Assembly: GCF_004118975.1 (NCBI RefSeq)
Contig: NZ_CP035376.1
Span: 1,302,001 to 1,366,000 of the forward strand
Source of the DNA: Luteimonas sp. YGD11-2
Lineage (GTDB): Bacteria; Pseudomonadota; Gammaproteobacteria; Xanthomonadales; Xanthomonadaceae
Direction of reading: 5' to 3'
Length of the DNA: 64,000 nt
The notes under the pieces were generated by a model. It was given only the letters and a program-made list of their open reading frames with translations. It did not search any database and had not been told where the DNA came from. The translations under genes and the position numbers were made by a program. This document shows, one piece after another, positions 8,616 through 16,817 of this stretch. The number at the start of each line of letters is the position of its first letter. The first letter of the stretch is position 1.

Positions 8616-9374
8616 ATGCGAACGATCCTCCACACGATGCTGGCGTGCGTACTGCTGGCCGGTACCGCCTCCGCGCAGGACACCTCGAAGCCGGTCATCG
8701 CCGAGGGCATCGTGCCCGACCAGGCCAGCAAGGCGCTGATCCTGGCGCGGTTGCACGAGGTCTACGGCGCCGAACGGGTGGTCGACCGCCTGCAGGTCGA
8801 ATCCATCCCCACGCCGCCGAACTGGGGCGAGTACGTCGCCAACATGGTTGGGCCGGGCCTGCGCCGGGTGTCGGACGGCGCGCTCGAGGTCAACGGCCAG
8901 GCGGTGCGCATCACCGGCCAGGTAGTGAACGAGGCGCAGCGGCAGCAGGTCGCCAGCGAACTCAGCCTCGCCAGCAGCAGCCGCTACACGGTCACCAACA
9001 GCCTGCGCACCGGGGGGTCCGGACAGAACCTGCTTGACGCGACGCTGGGCGATCGCATCGTCGAGTTCGAAAGCGGCAGCGCGCAGCTCACCGATGTCGG
9101 CCGCGGCATCCTCGACGAGATGGCCTCGGGCCTGCGCGAGATCGGCGATGCGCGGGTGCAGATCGTCGGCCATACCGACGACGTCGGCGCGCGCCAGGGC
9201 AATATCGCGCTGAGCCAGGCACGCGCCCTGGCGGTGCGTGACTATCTGGTGGGGCAGGGGATCCCCGTCGACAACCTCAGCGTGCTGGGCCGCGGGCCGG
9301 ACGAGCCGATCGCCGACAACGCGACCGATGAGGGCCGCGCGCGCAACCGCCGCATCCAGTTCAAGGTGCTGTAG
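8616..9374 (+). CDS. Exported OmpA-family peptidoglycan-binding protein of the T6SS cluster
   Basis: The 252-residue protein has a signal peptide ending in ASAQ (about residues 1-20). A BON-like region with NGQAVRITGQVVNEAQRQQV lies near 90-110, and a C-terminal OmpA domain runs from about 145 to 252. The OmpA domain includes the peptidoglycan-binding signature VGHTDDVGARQGNIALSQAR and ends with ARNRRIQF. There is no lipobox and no transmembrane anchor, unlike TagL. It probably ties the T6SS trunk to peptidoglycan; this is inferred from position. The gene begins one base after tagF and ends three bases from the convergent tssA stop, so it closes the operon. Confidence 0.85.
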   Translation: MRTILHTMLACVLLAGTASAQDTSKPVIAEGIVPDQASKALILARLHEVYGAERVVDRLQVESIPTPPNWGEYVANMVGPGLRRVSDGALEVNGQAVRITGQVVNEAQRQQVASELSLASSSRYTVTNSLRTGGSGQNLLDATLGDRIVEFESGSAQLTDVGRGILDEMASGLREIGDARVQIVGHTDDVGARQGNIALSQARALAVRDYLVGQGIPVDNLSVLGRGPDEPIADNATDEGRARNRRIQFKVL

Positions 9375-9377
9375 CGC

Positions 9378-10442
9378 TCAGCCGTAGGGGTCCTGAGAGG
9401 GATCCTCGACGTCGAGCATCTCCTGCATCTGCGCGAGCGTGGCATCGTCCTTGATCACGCGCTTGAGCCACACATGCAGCGGCATTTCGCCCCAGCGCGC
9501 GGCCTTGTCGGCGAGATAGGCCACCGGGCTGTGCGGCTCGGTGCGACGGAAGAACTCCGCGACCTGGCGCAGCTGGGCAAGCGCCTGCCGGCGCGATGCA
9601 AGTGGCCCCGCAGCCGCCGGCATGCTGCCCGCCGCCGGTGCGCCCTGCGTCGACTCTGCATCGGTGCCCATCGGCACCTCTGTGGCGTGGGCGTCACCGC
9701 CGTCATCGGTCAGCACACCGGCTTCGCGGGCAAAGCGGCCGAGCATCCGCCGCAGGGTGTCGACCTGGTCGTTGACGGCGGCGAAACTCGGGCCGTCCAC
9801 GCCCAGCCGTGCGTCCACCGCCAGCTGCAGTTCGCGCAGCGCTTCGACGCAATCGTCGGCATCCTCGAGCAGCTGCCGGTAGAACCCATGCGGGGTGTCG
9901 CGCCGCGCGGCCTCGAGCAGTTCCAGGCCGGGCCGGCCATCGCCGGGGTCCTGGTCGCCACGCGCATGCGCGGCCTCGAATGCGCCCAGTCCGAACCGCC
10001 CCTGCGGCGCCTGCACGATCGGCAGCGTGCGCAGCCACTGCAGGGAATTGCCGAGCAGCCAGCCGAGGTTGCCGATACGTTCCTCGTGGTCGTCGCCTTC
10101 CGGCAGCGGGTGCAGGTCGTCCCAGTAGCGGTCGCAAAGGCCGGCGACCAGCCGGTAGCCCTGCGCAAGCCCGGCCAGGCCGTGCAGCTGGCCATTCGCC
10201 TCCACCAGCCATGCGGCGATGCGCAGGTCCTTGGTGCGGGTGCGCAACAGGTCGCTGCAGGTGCGCGCGACCACCGGCCAGTCGGCGCTCTTGATGTCGG
10301 TGACCCAGTCGCCCTGTTCGAGGGTCGGGTCGTCGGCGCGGCGCGCTTCCTGGATCAGGTCGAGTTCGGAAGAGAACGCGAGGTCTTCGCCGGCGGGGTA
10401 GGTGGCGTCGATCGGCGCCAGCAGGTCGTCCAGGTCCAGCAT
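9378..10442 (-). CDS. tssA: T6SS assembly protein TssA (ImpA family)
   Basis: TssA organises baseplate and sheath polymerisation. The 354-residue protein has an ImpA N-terminal domain (about residues 1-110) with the family pattern PAGEDLAFSSELDLIQEARR, then helices with RIAAWLVEANGQLHGLAGLA and a YWDDLHPLPEGDD block. A variable Ala-rich linker and a C-terminal SPVAYLADKAARWGEMPLHVWL segment end the protein. The SPVAYLAxKA motif is typical of TssA C-termini that bind the sheath. It runs towards the tssM-tagF-ompA operon and is therefore transcribed separately. The ATG at 10442 lies 88 bases from the tRNA-Leu 3' end. Confidence 0.92.
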   Translation of the reverse strand: MLDLDDLLAPIDATYPAGEDLAFSSELDLIQEARRADDPTLEQGDWVTDIKSADWPVVARTCSDLLRTRTKDLRIAAWLVEANGQLHGLAGLAQGYRLVAGLCDRYWDDLHPLPEGDDHEERIGNLGWLLGNSLQWLRTLPIVQAPQGRFGLGAFEAAHARGDQDPGDGRPGLELLEAARRDTPHGFYRQLLEDADDCVEALRELQLAVDARLGVDGPSFAAVNDQVDTLRRMLGRFAREAGVLTDDGGDAHATEVPMGTDAESTQGAPAAGSMPAAAGPLASRRQALAQLRQVAEFFRRTEPHSPVAYLADKAARWGEMPLHVWLKRVIKDDATLAQMQEMLDVEDPSQDPYG

Positions 10443-10530
10443 GTCGGGAGTCCGTTCCGGGTAGCCTCGCAAGTCCAGCCCTGCACCGATCCATCGGACA
10501 GGAACCAGGCCAGCCTGGTCGGCCGGGTGG

Positions 10531-10617
10531 TGGTGCCGGAGGCGGGACTCGAACCCGCACGCTTTCAAGGGCGGCGGATTTTGAGTCCGCTGCGTCTACC
10601 GATTCCGCCACTCCGGC
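10531..10617 (-). tRNA. tRNA-Leu (anticodon CAA)
   Basis: The minus strand reads an 87-base cloverleaf. The acceptor stem GCCGGAG (10617-10611) pairs with CTCCGGC (10541-10535), followed by discriminator A and an encoded CCA (10533-10531). The anticodon stem-loop is GCGGA-CTCAAAA-TCCGC, giving anticodon CAA (codon UUG). A long variable arm CGCCCTTGAAAGCG and the T-arm GGGTTCGAGTCCC confirm a class II leucine tRNA. Confidence 0.97.
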
Positions 10618-10660
10618 GCGGAGCGCGAGTATACCGCCAGCCGCCCGCGCTGCGAGGCAC

Positions 10661-11254
10661 TCAGGCGGCGGGATCCACCGCGAGCGGGCTGTCGGTGCGC
10701 CGGTGCCACTCGCCGTCTTCGGGCACGAAGCGCGCGCAGCGTTCCATCGGGCCCTTGTAGATGTGCACCGACACCGCGACGCGGTCGCTGCTGGCGTTGG
10801 CGATGGTGTGGTACTCGTGCGGCGGGATCAGGCTCCCGGCGCTGCCGGGGCCCGCCTGCATGCCGCCGGCGGCGCGGAAGCGGAAACGCTCACCGTCCTG
10901 TTCCAGCAGCTCGTACTGGGTGATCTCCAGCACCCCGTGCCAGACACCCTCCACGCACCACAGGCCGCAATGGTCGTGCAGCGGCGTCGCCTGGCCGGGG
11001 CCCCAGGTCATCGCGACGATGCTGTAGCCGTGCTCCGGGCTGCGATAGAGCTCGCGGCGGGCGTAGTGGTCGGCGACCGGCTCGTGCACGCAGGCCGGTA
11101 ATTCGACCTCCGGATCGCCGATCACGTTGCACAGCACGGTGCGCAGTGCGGCGGTCACCGCGTGCTCGTCACCGCTGGCCACTGCGGTGTCGATGGCGCG
11201 CACCAGCTTGTCGCGACCGGTGAAGCGGATGTCGGGCAGGGCGGTCTCGGTCAT
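10661..11254 (-). CDS. Cysteine dioxygenase family (cupin) protein
   Basis: The 197-residue protein is a type I cysteine dioxygenase-family cupin, which oxidises a thiol such as cysteine to its sulfinate using non-haem iron. The metal motif is HDH at 93-95 (PLHDHCGLWCVEGVWHG), with the third His expected in PPHEYHTIAN (H146). The Cys-Tyr crosslink of mammalian enzymes cannot be judged by eye; some bacterial members instead oxidise 3-mercaptopropionate. It follows the MetX-family gene on the same strand after 56 bases. A TAGAAT box seven bases before the ATG and absence of a Shine-Dalgarno sequence suggest its own leaderless transcript. An ATG at 11263 is an alternative start, but it would overlap the -10 box. 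Confidence 0.85.
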   Translation of the reverse strand: MTETALPDIRFTGRDKLVRAIDTAVASGDEHAVTAALRTVLCNVIGDPEVELPACVHEPVADHYARRELYRSPEHGYSIVAMTWGPGQATPLHDHCGLWCVEGVWHGVLEITQYELLEQDGERFRFRAAGGMQAGPGSAGSLIPPHEYHTIANASSDRVAVSVHIYKGPMERCARFVPEDGEWHRRTDSPLAVDPAA

Positions 11255-11261
11255 GCAGGCC

Positions 11262-11267
11262 ATTCTA
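11262..11267 (-). promoter_or_regulatory. -10 box TAGAAT, seven bases before the cysteine dioxygenase start
   Basis: On the minus strand TAGAAT is followed by GGCCTGC and then ATG. The expected transcription start coincides with the start codon, implying a leaderless mRNA. Confidence 0.5.
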
Positions 11268-11310
11268 GGCCAAGCCCGCGGCCACGGCCCGGTGGACGGC
11301 CCCTGGTGGC

Positions 11311-12426
11311 CTACAGCCCGTCGAGAAAGCCGCGCACCGCCGGCCCGAAGCGCTCGAAGTCGACCAGGAAGGCGTCGTGGCCCTGTGGCGACGGCAGCGG
11401 CAGGAAGCGCGCATCGCAACCGCCAGCGCGCAGGCCGTCGGCGATCTCCTCCTGCTGCTGCAGCGGAAACAGGATGTCGGTATGCACGCCGATCGCGAGC
11501 GCCCGCTCCACCCGGATCGCCGCCAGCCCCGCCAGGGTGTCGCCGCCGAGCGATTCGCCGATGTCGAACCAGTCCATGCAGCGGCTCAGGTACAGATAGC
11601 AGTTCGGGTCGAAGTTGCGCACGAAGCGCCGCGCATGCGCCTCGAGGTAGCTCTCAACCTCGAATTCGAGGCCGAACGGATCCTCGTCGTCGCGACGATC
11701 GGAGTCCAGCCGCACGCGGCCGAAGCGGCCGTCCCACTCCAGCGCGGAGCGGTAGGTGATTACGCCCAGCTTGCGCGCCATGCGCATGCCGCTCTCGGGA
11801 TAGCGCGCGTCATCGTAGTGGCCGCCGTTCCAGGCGGGGTCCAGGCGGATCGCCTCACGCTGCAGCGAGCGGATCGCGATCGAGAACGGCAGCGCCCGCG
11901 CGGCCCCCGAGACATTGATGTGGCTGCGCGCACGGCCGGGATGGCGCAGCAGGAGGGCGAGCGCCGCCATGCCGCCCATCGAGTTGCCGATCACGCAGGC
12001 AAGGTGCTCGATGCCCAGCGCGTCGACCACGTGCATCGCGGCATCGGCGACATCCTCGATCGAGAGGTCCGGGAAGCGCAGCCGGTACGGCTGGCCATCC
12101 TCCGGTGACGGCGAGGCCGCCCCGGTGGACCCCTTGCAGCTGCCGAGCGTGTTGACGCAGACGACATGCCAGCGGTCGGTGTCGATCGGTTTGCCGGGGC
12201 CGACCATCGCGTCCCACCAGCCCGGCGACGGGTCGTCGGCGTTGCTCGCGGCGTGCGCATCGGGCGACAGCCCGGTGAGGATGAGGATGCTGTTGTCACC
12301 CGAGGCGTTGCGGGTGCCCCAGGTCTCGTAGGCGATGCGCGCGCGCTGCAGGGCGCCGCCGCGCTTCATCGGCAGCGCGTGCTCGAGCTGGAGGAAACGC
12401 GTGCCCGGAGGGATGAATTCGGTCAT
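11311..12426 (-). CDS. metX: MetX-family O-acyltransferase (homoserine O-acetyl/succinyltransferase or serine O-succinyltransferase)
   Basis: The 371-residue alpha/beta-hydrolase is of the MetX family. The nucleophile elbow is GNSMGG with Ser149; the acid and base lie in the C-terminal part (GVHTDILFPLQQQEEI and QGHDAFL). The family transfers an acyl group from CoA to homoserine for methionine, but in Xanthomonadales related proteins succinylate L-serine for cysteine synthesis (sometimes called cysX). I cannot separate these by eye, so the symbol is a family label. The adjacent downstream cysteine dioxygenase makes a cysteine-linked role attractive. TACACT lies six bases before the ATG, with no Shine-Dalgarno sequence. 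The start fits the first conserved residues (FLQLEHALPMKRGG). Confidence 0.88.
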   Translation of the reverse strand: MTEFIPPGTRFLQLEHALPMKRGGALQRARIAYETWGTRNASGDNSILILTGLSPDAHAASNADDPSPGWWDAMVGPGKPIDTDRWHVVCVNTLGSCKGSTGAASPSPEDGQPYRLRFPDLSIEDVADAAMHVVDALGIEHLACVIGNSMGGMAALALLLRHPGRARSHINVSGAARALPFSIAIRSLQREAIRLDPAWNGGHYDDARYPESGMRMARKLGVITYRSALEWDGRFGRVRLDSDRRDDEDPFGLEFEVESYLEAHARRFVRNFDPNCYLYLSRCMDWFDIGESLGGDTLAGLAAIRVERALAIGVHTDILFPLQQQEEIADGLRAGGCDARFLPLPSPQGHDAFLVDFERFGPAVRGFLDGL

Positions 12427-12432
12427 CGCGAA

Positions 12433-12438
12433 AGTGTA
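12433..12438 (-). promoter_or_regulatory. -10 box TACACT, six bases before the metX-family start
   Basis: The minus strand reads TACACT-TTCGCG-ATG. The position predicts a transcript starting at or next to the ATG. No purine-rich ribosome-binding site is present. Confidence 0.45.
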
Positions 12439-12521
12439 AGCGCAGCCGCCCGGACCGCGTGGCGGGCCATCGCGTTCACTGCTGTAGGACAATCCAGCGG
12501 TCCCGGCTGGCGTCCATACAC

Positions 12522-13175
12522 ATGCCCCCATCGTCCGCTATCCGTTCCCGGTGTTCGCGCATCGCCATGCCGCTGGCGGCTGCGGGGATGGCGTTGTTCG
12601 TAGTGATCGCCATCGGCATCCATCTGCTGCGGCCCGACCTCGACTGGGTCGACGCGCAGATGAGCCGCTACCTGTTGCAGCCGTATGGCGGCTGGCTGCA
12701 GCTCGCGTACTGCACGCTGGCGGTGGCGATCGTGGCGATCGCATTCGCGGTGCAGCGATCCCTGGCGCCGCCGGCACGCAGCAGCGGACCGCTGCTGCTG
12801 TTCGTCGCCGGGGCGGCCTCGCTGGTGGTGACCGCATTCGCGCCGATGGACGGCGATGGCGCCGACGCGACCTTCGTCGGCTGGATACACGGGGTTTCCG
12901 CACAGGCGGCCTTTCTGTGCGTGACCGTAGCGATGCTGCTGCAATCCGCCTGGCTGCGGCACGACGCGCGCTGGCGCACATCGATGCCCGGCGCATTGGG
13001 CATCGCCGCGGTCGCGTTCGCCGCGTTGTGGGCGCTGGTTCTGGTCGGCGGGCTGCCACGCGGGGCCGCGCAGAAGGCGGTGATCGCGATCATCGCCTTG
13101 TGGTTCGTCTTCATCTGGACGGCGCTGCGCGGGCGGTTGCGTCGCGGCGACGCGTGGGTCGGAGATCCGCCATGA
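12522..13175 (+). CDS. DUF998-type integral membrane protein
   Basis: The 217-residue protein has about six hydrophobic segments, beginning near 16-35 (AMPLAAAGMALFVVIAIGIH) and alternating with short loops. The loop after the first helix (HLLRPDLDWVDAQMSRYLL) and the FAPMDGD segment fit DUF998-family proteins, whose function is unknown. It is divergent from the metX-family gene, and its last bases overlap the next gene (ATGA), so it is probably co-transcribed with the HD hydrolase. The ATG at 12522 is preferred because the upstream in-frame codons overlap the divergent gene's promoter region. Confidence 0.75.
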   Translation: MPPSSAIRSRCSRIAMPLAAAGMALFVVIAIGIHLLRPDLDWVDAQMSRYLLQPYGGWLQLAYCTLAVAIVAIAFAVQRSLAPPARSSGPLLLFVAGAASLVVTAFAPMDGDGADATFVGWIHGVSAQAAFLCVTVAMLLQSAWLRHDARWRTSMPGALGIAAVAFAALWALVLVGGLPRGAAQKAVIAIIALWFVFIWTALRGRLRRGDAWVGDPP

Positions 13176-13822
13176 CCGACACCGGGTTCAACCCCTATGC
13201 CGTACCCGGCATGCCCGTGCTGGCCGCGCAGCAGCGGGCGGCGCTGGAGGCCGCCTATGCGGATCCTCCGCGCGCCTACCATTCCTTCGCGCATGTGGGC
13301 GAGGTGATGCGCGAGATGGCCACGGTGCTGTCCGGGCCGGGCTGGCACCGGCCGCGCGAGGTGTGGCTGGCGGTGCTGTACCACGATGCGGTGTACGTGC
13401 CGGGCGCGACCGACAACGAAGCACGTTCCGCGGAGCTGGCGCGCGAGGCGATCGTGCGCTGGCTGCCCGACGCGGGCATCGATGCCGGGCGCGTCGCGGA
13501 GCTGATCGTGCTGACGGCCCGGCACGGCCAGCACGATCCGGATGACTTCCCGGACGATGCCGACGGCGACGACACCCGCCGCTTCCTCGACTGCGACATG
13601 GCGATCCTCGGCGCACCGGCGGCGCGCTTCGACGCCTACGACCGCGCGATTGCCGCCGAATACCGCGACCGCGTGCCGGGCTGGCTGTACCGCATGCAGC
13701 GGCGGCGATTCCTCGCCGCGCTGCTGCGACGCCCGCGCATCTACCTCAGCGCGGAGTTCCACGAGCGGCTGGATGCCACGGCGCGCGCCAACCTGCGGCG
13801 CACGCTGGGTACCAGACGCTGA
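13172..13822 (+). CDS. Predicted metal-dependent HD-superfamily phosphohydrolase (COG4339 type)
   Basis: The 216-residue protein carries HD-type metal motifs. A first His pair is in YHSFAHVGEVM (about 30-40), then LYHDAVYVPGATDNEARSAE with the HD dyad and a following acidic NE-xxS pattern, then TARHGQH and FLDCDMAILGAP. This pattern matches the N-methyl-D-aspartate-receptor NMDAR2C-like/COG4339 group of uncharacterised phosphohydrolases. The start overlaps the stop of the DUF998 gene by four bases. It is convergent with the FKBP gene, with 18 bases between them. Confidence 0.82.
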   Translation: MTDTGFNPYAVPGMPVLAAQQRAALEAAYADPPRAYHSFAHVGEVMREMATVLSGPGWHRPREVWLAVLYHDAVYVPGATDNEARSAELAREAIVRWLPDAGIDAGRVAELIVLTARHGQHDPDDFPDDADGDDTRRFLDCDMAILGAPAARFDAYDRAIAAEYRDRVPGWLYRMQRRRFLAALLRRPRIYLSAEFHERLDATARANLRRTLGTRR

Positions 13823-13840
13823 TCGACAGGCCGCTGCTGA

Positions 13841-14311
13841 TCAGCCAGCGTCCATCGCCTGGCCGTTCTGCTTTTCCTCGTCGGTCGCCGCACGCACGCT
13901 GGCGATGCGGACGTCGAAATGCAGGGTCTTGCCGGCCAGCGGATGGTTGCCGTCGACGCGGACCTCGTCATCACCGACCTCGACCACCGTCACCAGCAGC
14001 GAGCCACCTTCGGTCTGGGCGCGGAACTGCATGCCCAGCTGCACGTTGTCCACGCCCTGGAATGCCTGTTTCGGCACGGACTGGACCAGCCCCTCGTGAC
14101 GTACCCCGTAGCCCAGCTCGGGTTCGACATCCACGGTCAGCTCGTCACCGACGGCATGGCCCGCCAGGGCGTTCTCCAGGCCCGGCACGATATTGCCGGC
14201 ACCGTGCAGATAGCTCAGCGGGCGATCGTCCGGCGAGCGGTCGATGACAGCGCCGGCATCGTCGGTGAGGGTGTAATGGAAGCTGACCACGCGTTCGGCC
14301 GCGATCTCCAT
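13841..14311 (-). CDS. FKBP-type peptidyl-prolyl isomerase, SlyD-like
   Basis: The 156-residue protein has a SlyD layout. The FKBP core is split by an insert-in-flap chaperone domain: VVSFHYTLTDDAGAVIDRS, then YLHGAGNIVPGLENALAGHAVGD, then the insert (YGVRHEGLVQSVPKQAF), then VDGNHPLAGKTLHFDVRIASVR. These proteins speed prolyl isomerisation and chaperone folding in the cytoplasm. The metal-binding His/Cys-rich tail of E. coli SlyD is missing, so nickel handling is not supported. A clear AAGGAGA lies upstream of the ATG at 14311. Confidence 0.92.
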   Translation of the reverse strand: MEIAAERVVSFHYTLTDDAGAVIDRSPDDRPLSYLHGAGNIVPGLENALAGHAVGDELTVDVEPELGYGVRHEGLVQSVPKQAFQGVDNVQLGMQFRAQTEGGSLLVTVVEVGDDEVRVDGNHPLAGKTLHFDVRIASVRAATDEEKQNGQAMDAG

Positions 14312-14496
14312 GGGATCTCCTTCGGGGTTGGGATGGGAGTACGCCGGTCGACTCACGACGCCAGAGAAGTGGTGCGTGCCGGCAGGCTAGGGGAATCGGC
14401 CCGCCCGCTGCAACCCGGCGCGCCGCACGCGCGGCCGCGCGGAACCCTGCCGGGGCTGTGGCAAAGTTGCGGCCTTGTCGAAAACGGAGTGCACGG

Positions 14497-16527
14497 ATGA
14501 GGCGGATCTGGTTCCTCGGCCTGGCGGCAGCGCTGCTGCCGATCGGAGTGATGGCGCAGGCGGGTGGCATGACCCTGGAGCAGATCGCCAAGACGCGGAC
14601 CGCGTCGGGCGTCGCGATCAGCCCCGACGGCGGCGAGATCGCCTATGTGCTGGCGGTGCCGCGCCTGCCGGGCATCGACGAGGACGGCCCCGCGCGGACC
14701 GAACTGCACGTGGTGTCGCGCAATCGCGACAGCCGCGGTTACGTCACCGGCAAGACCAATGTCGCCGCCCTGCAGTGGTTTCCGGACGGGCGCTCGCTGG
14801 CGTTCCTGTCCAAGCGCGAGGGCGACACCACTCGCGGGGTGTACCGCATCCCGTTGCGTGGTGGCGAGGCGGTGCGCTTCGCATCGCTCAAGACCGATAT
14901 CTCCGGCTACAGCCTGTCGCCCGACGGCACCCGCGTCGCCCTTCTGGCGCCGCAGCCGGAGAGTGATGCACTGGCCGCCGAGCGCAAGCAGGGGTTCACC
15001 CAGAAGGTGTACGAGGAGGACTGGCGCCCGACCACGTTGTGGATCCAGGACGTCGACGGCGACGCCGAGGCGCGGGAACTGGCGATCGATGGCAGCGTGC
15101 AGAGCGTGCACTGGAGTCCGGCCGGCGATCGTCTGGCACTGGTGGTCGCCCCGCGCCAGCTCACCGACGACACGCTGGTGTTCGCGCGCGTGCGCATCAT
15201 CGACCCCGACGGTCGTGAACTCGGGCGCGTCGACAATCCGGGCAAGCTCGGCCAGCTGGCGTGGAGCCCGGATGGAGCACACCTCGCGGTCATTTCCGCC
15301 GCCGATGAGAACGACGCCGCCGATGGTCGCCTCACCATCGTCGGCAAGGACGGTGGCCCGCAGCGTGACCTGCTGCCCGGCCTGCACGGGCATGTGTCGC
15401 ACGTCGGCTGGCGCGACAATGGCCGCGTCCTGTTCCTGAGCCAGGAGGGCGTGCAGACCCGGATCGGCGAGATCGCCGTCGACGGCAGCAATCAGCAGAC
15501 CCTGCTCGCCGCCGAAGGTCCGGTCTGGGGTGGGCTCAGCGTGGCACGCGAGGGCGGCGACCTCGCCCTGGTCGGGCACTCCCCGCAGCATCCGCAGGAG
15601 GTCTTCATCCTCGGCCGCGGGCAGGCGACGCCGACCCGCTTGACCGACAGCAACCCGTGGCTCGCCGACGTGCGCCTGGCCCGGCAGGAGGTGGTGCGCT
15701 ACCGGGCGCGCGATGGCCTGGAGATCGAAGGGATGCTGGTGCATCCGCTCGAGCGCCGCGGCAACCAGCGGGTGCCGCTGATCCTGGTGGTGCACGGCGG
15801 TCCCGAGTCGCACTACTCCAACGGCTGGCTGACCGGCTATTCGCAGCCGGCGCAGGTGGCCGCCGCACGTGGCTTCGCCAGCTTCTTCCCCAACTACCGC
15901 AGCAGCACCGGGCGTGGGGTGGAGTTCTCCAAAGCCGGCTACGGGCGCCCGGGCATGGAGGAGTTCGACGACCTCGTCGATGGCGTCGACCACCTGGTGG
16001 AGATCGGCCTGATCGACCGCGACAGCGTCGGCATCACCGGCGGTTCCTACGGCGGCTACGCCAGTGCCTGGGGTGCCACGTACTACAGCGAGCGCTTCGC
16101 GGCATCGGTAATGTTCGTCGGCATCTCCGACCAGGCCAGCCTGGTCACCACCGGCGATATCCCGCAGGAGCAGTACCTGACCCACATGGGCACCTGGCCG
16201 TGGGAGAACCCGGAGATGTTCCGTCAGGCCAGCCCGATCACCCACGCACAGAAATCGCGCACGCCGACGCTGATCCTGCATGGCGAGGCCGACCCGCGGG
16301 TGCCGGTGATGCAGTCCTACATGATGTACCGCTATCTGCAGCTGGCCGGGCAGGCGCCGGTGCGTCTGGTGCTGTATCCGGGCGAGGGGCACGGCAACCA
16401 GCGCGCTGCCTCGCGCTGGGATTACGCGATGCGCCTGATGCAGTGGATGGAGCACTACCTCACCGGGCCGGGCGGCGAGCCGCCCGCCTACCAGCTCGAC
16501 TACGCCCTTCCCGAAGCCGCACGCTGA
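14497..16527 (+). CDS. Exported S9-family prolyl-oligopeptidase-like serine peptidase
   Basis: The 676-residue protein has a signal peptide (about 1-21, ending VMAQA) and an N-terminal beta-propeller with TolB/WD-like repeats of the form SPDG (ISPDGGEIAY, LSPDGTRVAL, WSPDGAHLAV). A C-terminal alpha/beta-hydrolase domain follows. The catalytic triad is Ser517 in GGSYGGYAS, Asp599 in GEADPRVP and His632 in GEGHGNQ. It resembles the dipeptidyl/acylaminoacyl peptidases abundant in Xanthomonadaceae and probably degrades peptides in the periplasm. A strong hairpin terminator follows at 16550. Confidence 0.93.
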   Translation: MRRIWFLGLAAALLPIGVMAQAGGMTLEQIAKTRTASGVAISPDGGEIAYVLAVPRLPGIDEDGPARTELHVVSRNRDSRGYVTGKTNVAALQWFPDGRSLAFLSKREGDTTRGVYRIPLRGGEAVRFASLKTDISGYSLSPDGTRVALLAPQPESDALAAERKQGFTQKVYEEDWRPTTLWIQDVDGDAEARELAIDGSVQSVHWSPAGDRLALVVAPRQLTDDTLVFARVRIIDPDGRELGRVDNPGKLGQLAWSPDGAHLAVISAADENDAADGRLTIVGKDGGPQRDLLPGLHGHVSHVGWRDNGRVLFLSQEGVQTRIGEIAVDGSNQQTLLAAEGPVWGGLSVAREGGDLALVGHSPQHPQEVFILGRGQATPTRLTDSNPWLADVRLARQEVVRYRARDGLEIEGMLVHPLERRGNQRVPLILVVHGGPESHYSNGWLTGYSQPAQVAAARGFASFFPNYRSSTGRGVEFSKAGYGRPGMEEFDDLVDGVDHLVEIGLIDRDSVGITGGSYGGYASAWGATYYSERFAASVMFVGISDQASLVTTGDIPQEQYLTHMGTWPWENPEMFRQASPITHAQKSRTPTLILHGEADPRVPVMQSYMMYRYLQLAGQAPVRLVLYPGEGHGNQRAASRWDYAMRLMQWMEHYLTGPGGEPPAYQLDYALPEAAR

Positions 16528-16549
16528 TCGGCACGGGTGATCCATGGGG

Positions 16550-16573
16550 AAGGCCGGCAGCGATGCCGGCCTT
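16550..16573 (+). terminator. Rho-independent-type terminator after the S9 peptidase
   Basis: AAGGCCGGCA-GCGA-TGCCGGCCTT forms a 10-bp stem with a GNRA tetraloop, followed by only a short T run (TTTC). It lies 22 bases after the stop. Confidence 0.7.
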
Positions 16574-16660
16574 TCGCGTCATCGGGCAACGTGTTGCCTC
16601 GGGACGTGCAGGAGACAGGGTTCGCGCACGCCGGAGACCGTTCGTAAGCACTGCGTGATT

Positions 16661-16690
16661 GCGTGGCTCACATGCCTTTGAGTGCCACGC
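16661..16690 (+). promoter_or_regulatory. Hairpin in the leader of the DUF2383 gene
   Basis: GCGTGGC and TCA pair with TGA and GCCACGC around an 8-base loop, with a 2-base bulge. The hairpin lies 128 bases before the DUF2383 start, in a 244-base stretch (16574-16817) that otherwise shows no gene. It may be part of a regulated leader; nothing more can be said. Confidence 0.25.
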
Positions 16691-16817
16691 GGTTAGCGTG
16701 TGGATGCCGCATCGCTGCACCGCGCGCCTGTTCGCCGACCACGATGCGCCACGGGCCGGACCGCCGCCGACAACCGTGCGCGCCGCCCGGCAACCCCCAC
16801 GATCACCAGGAGACACC

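Noticed and set aside
13810..13850. GACGCTGATC...GATCAGCCAGCGTC as a bidirectional terminator between the HD hydrolase and FKBP genes
   Set aside because: The two arms overlap both coding ends, the stem needs a four-base bulge and there is no T tract, so the evidence is too weak for a terminator call.
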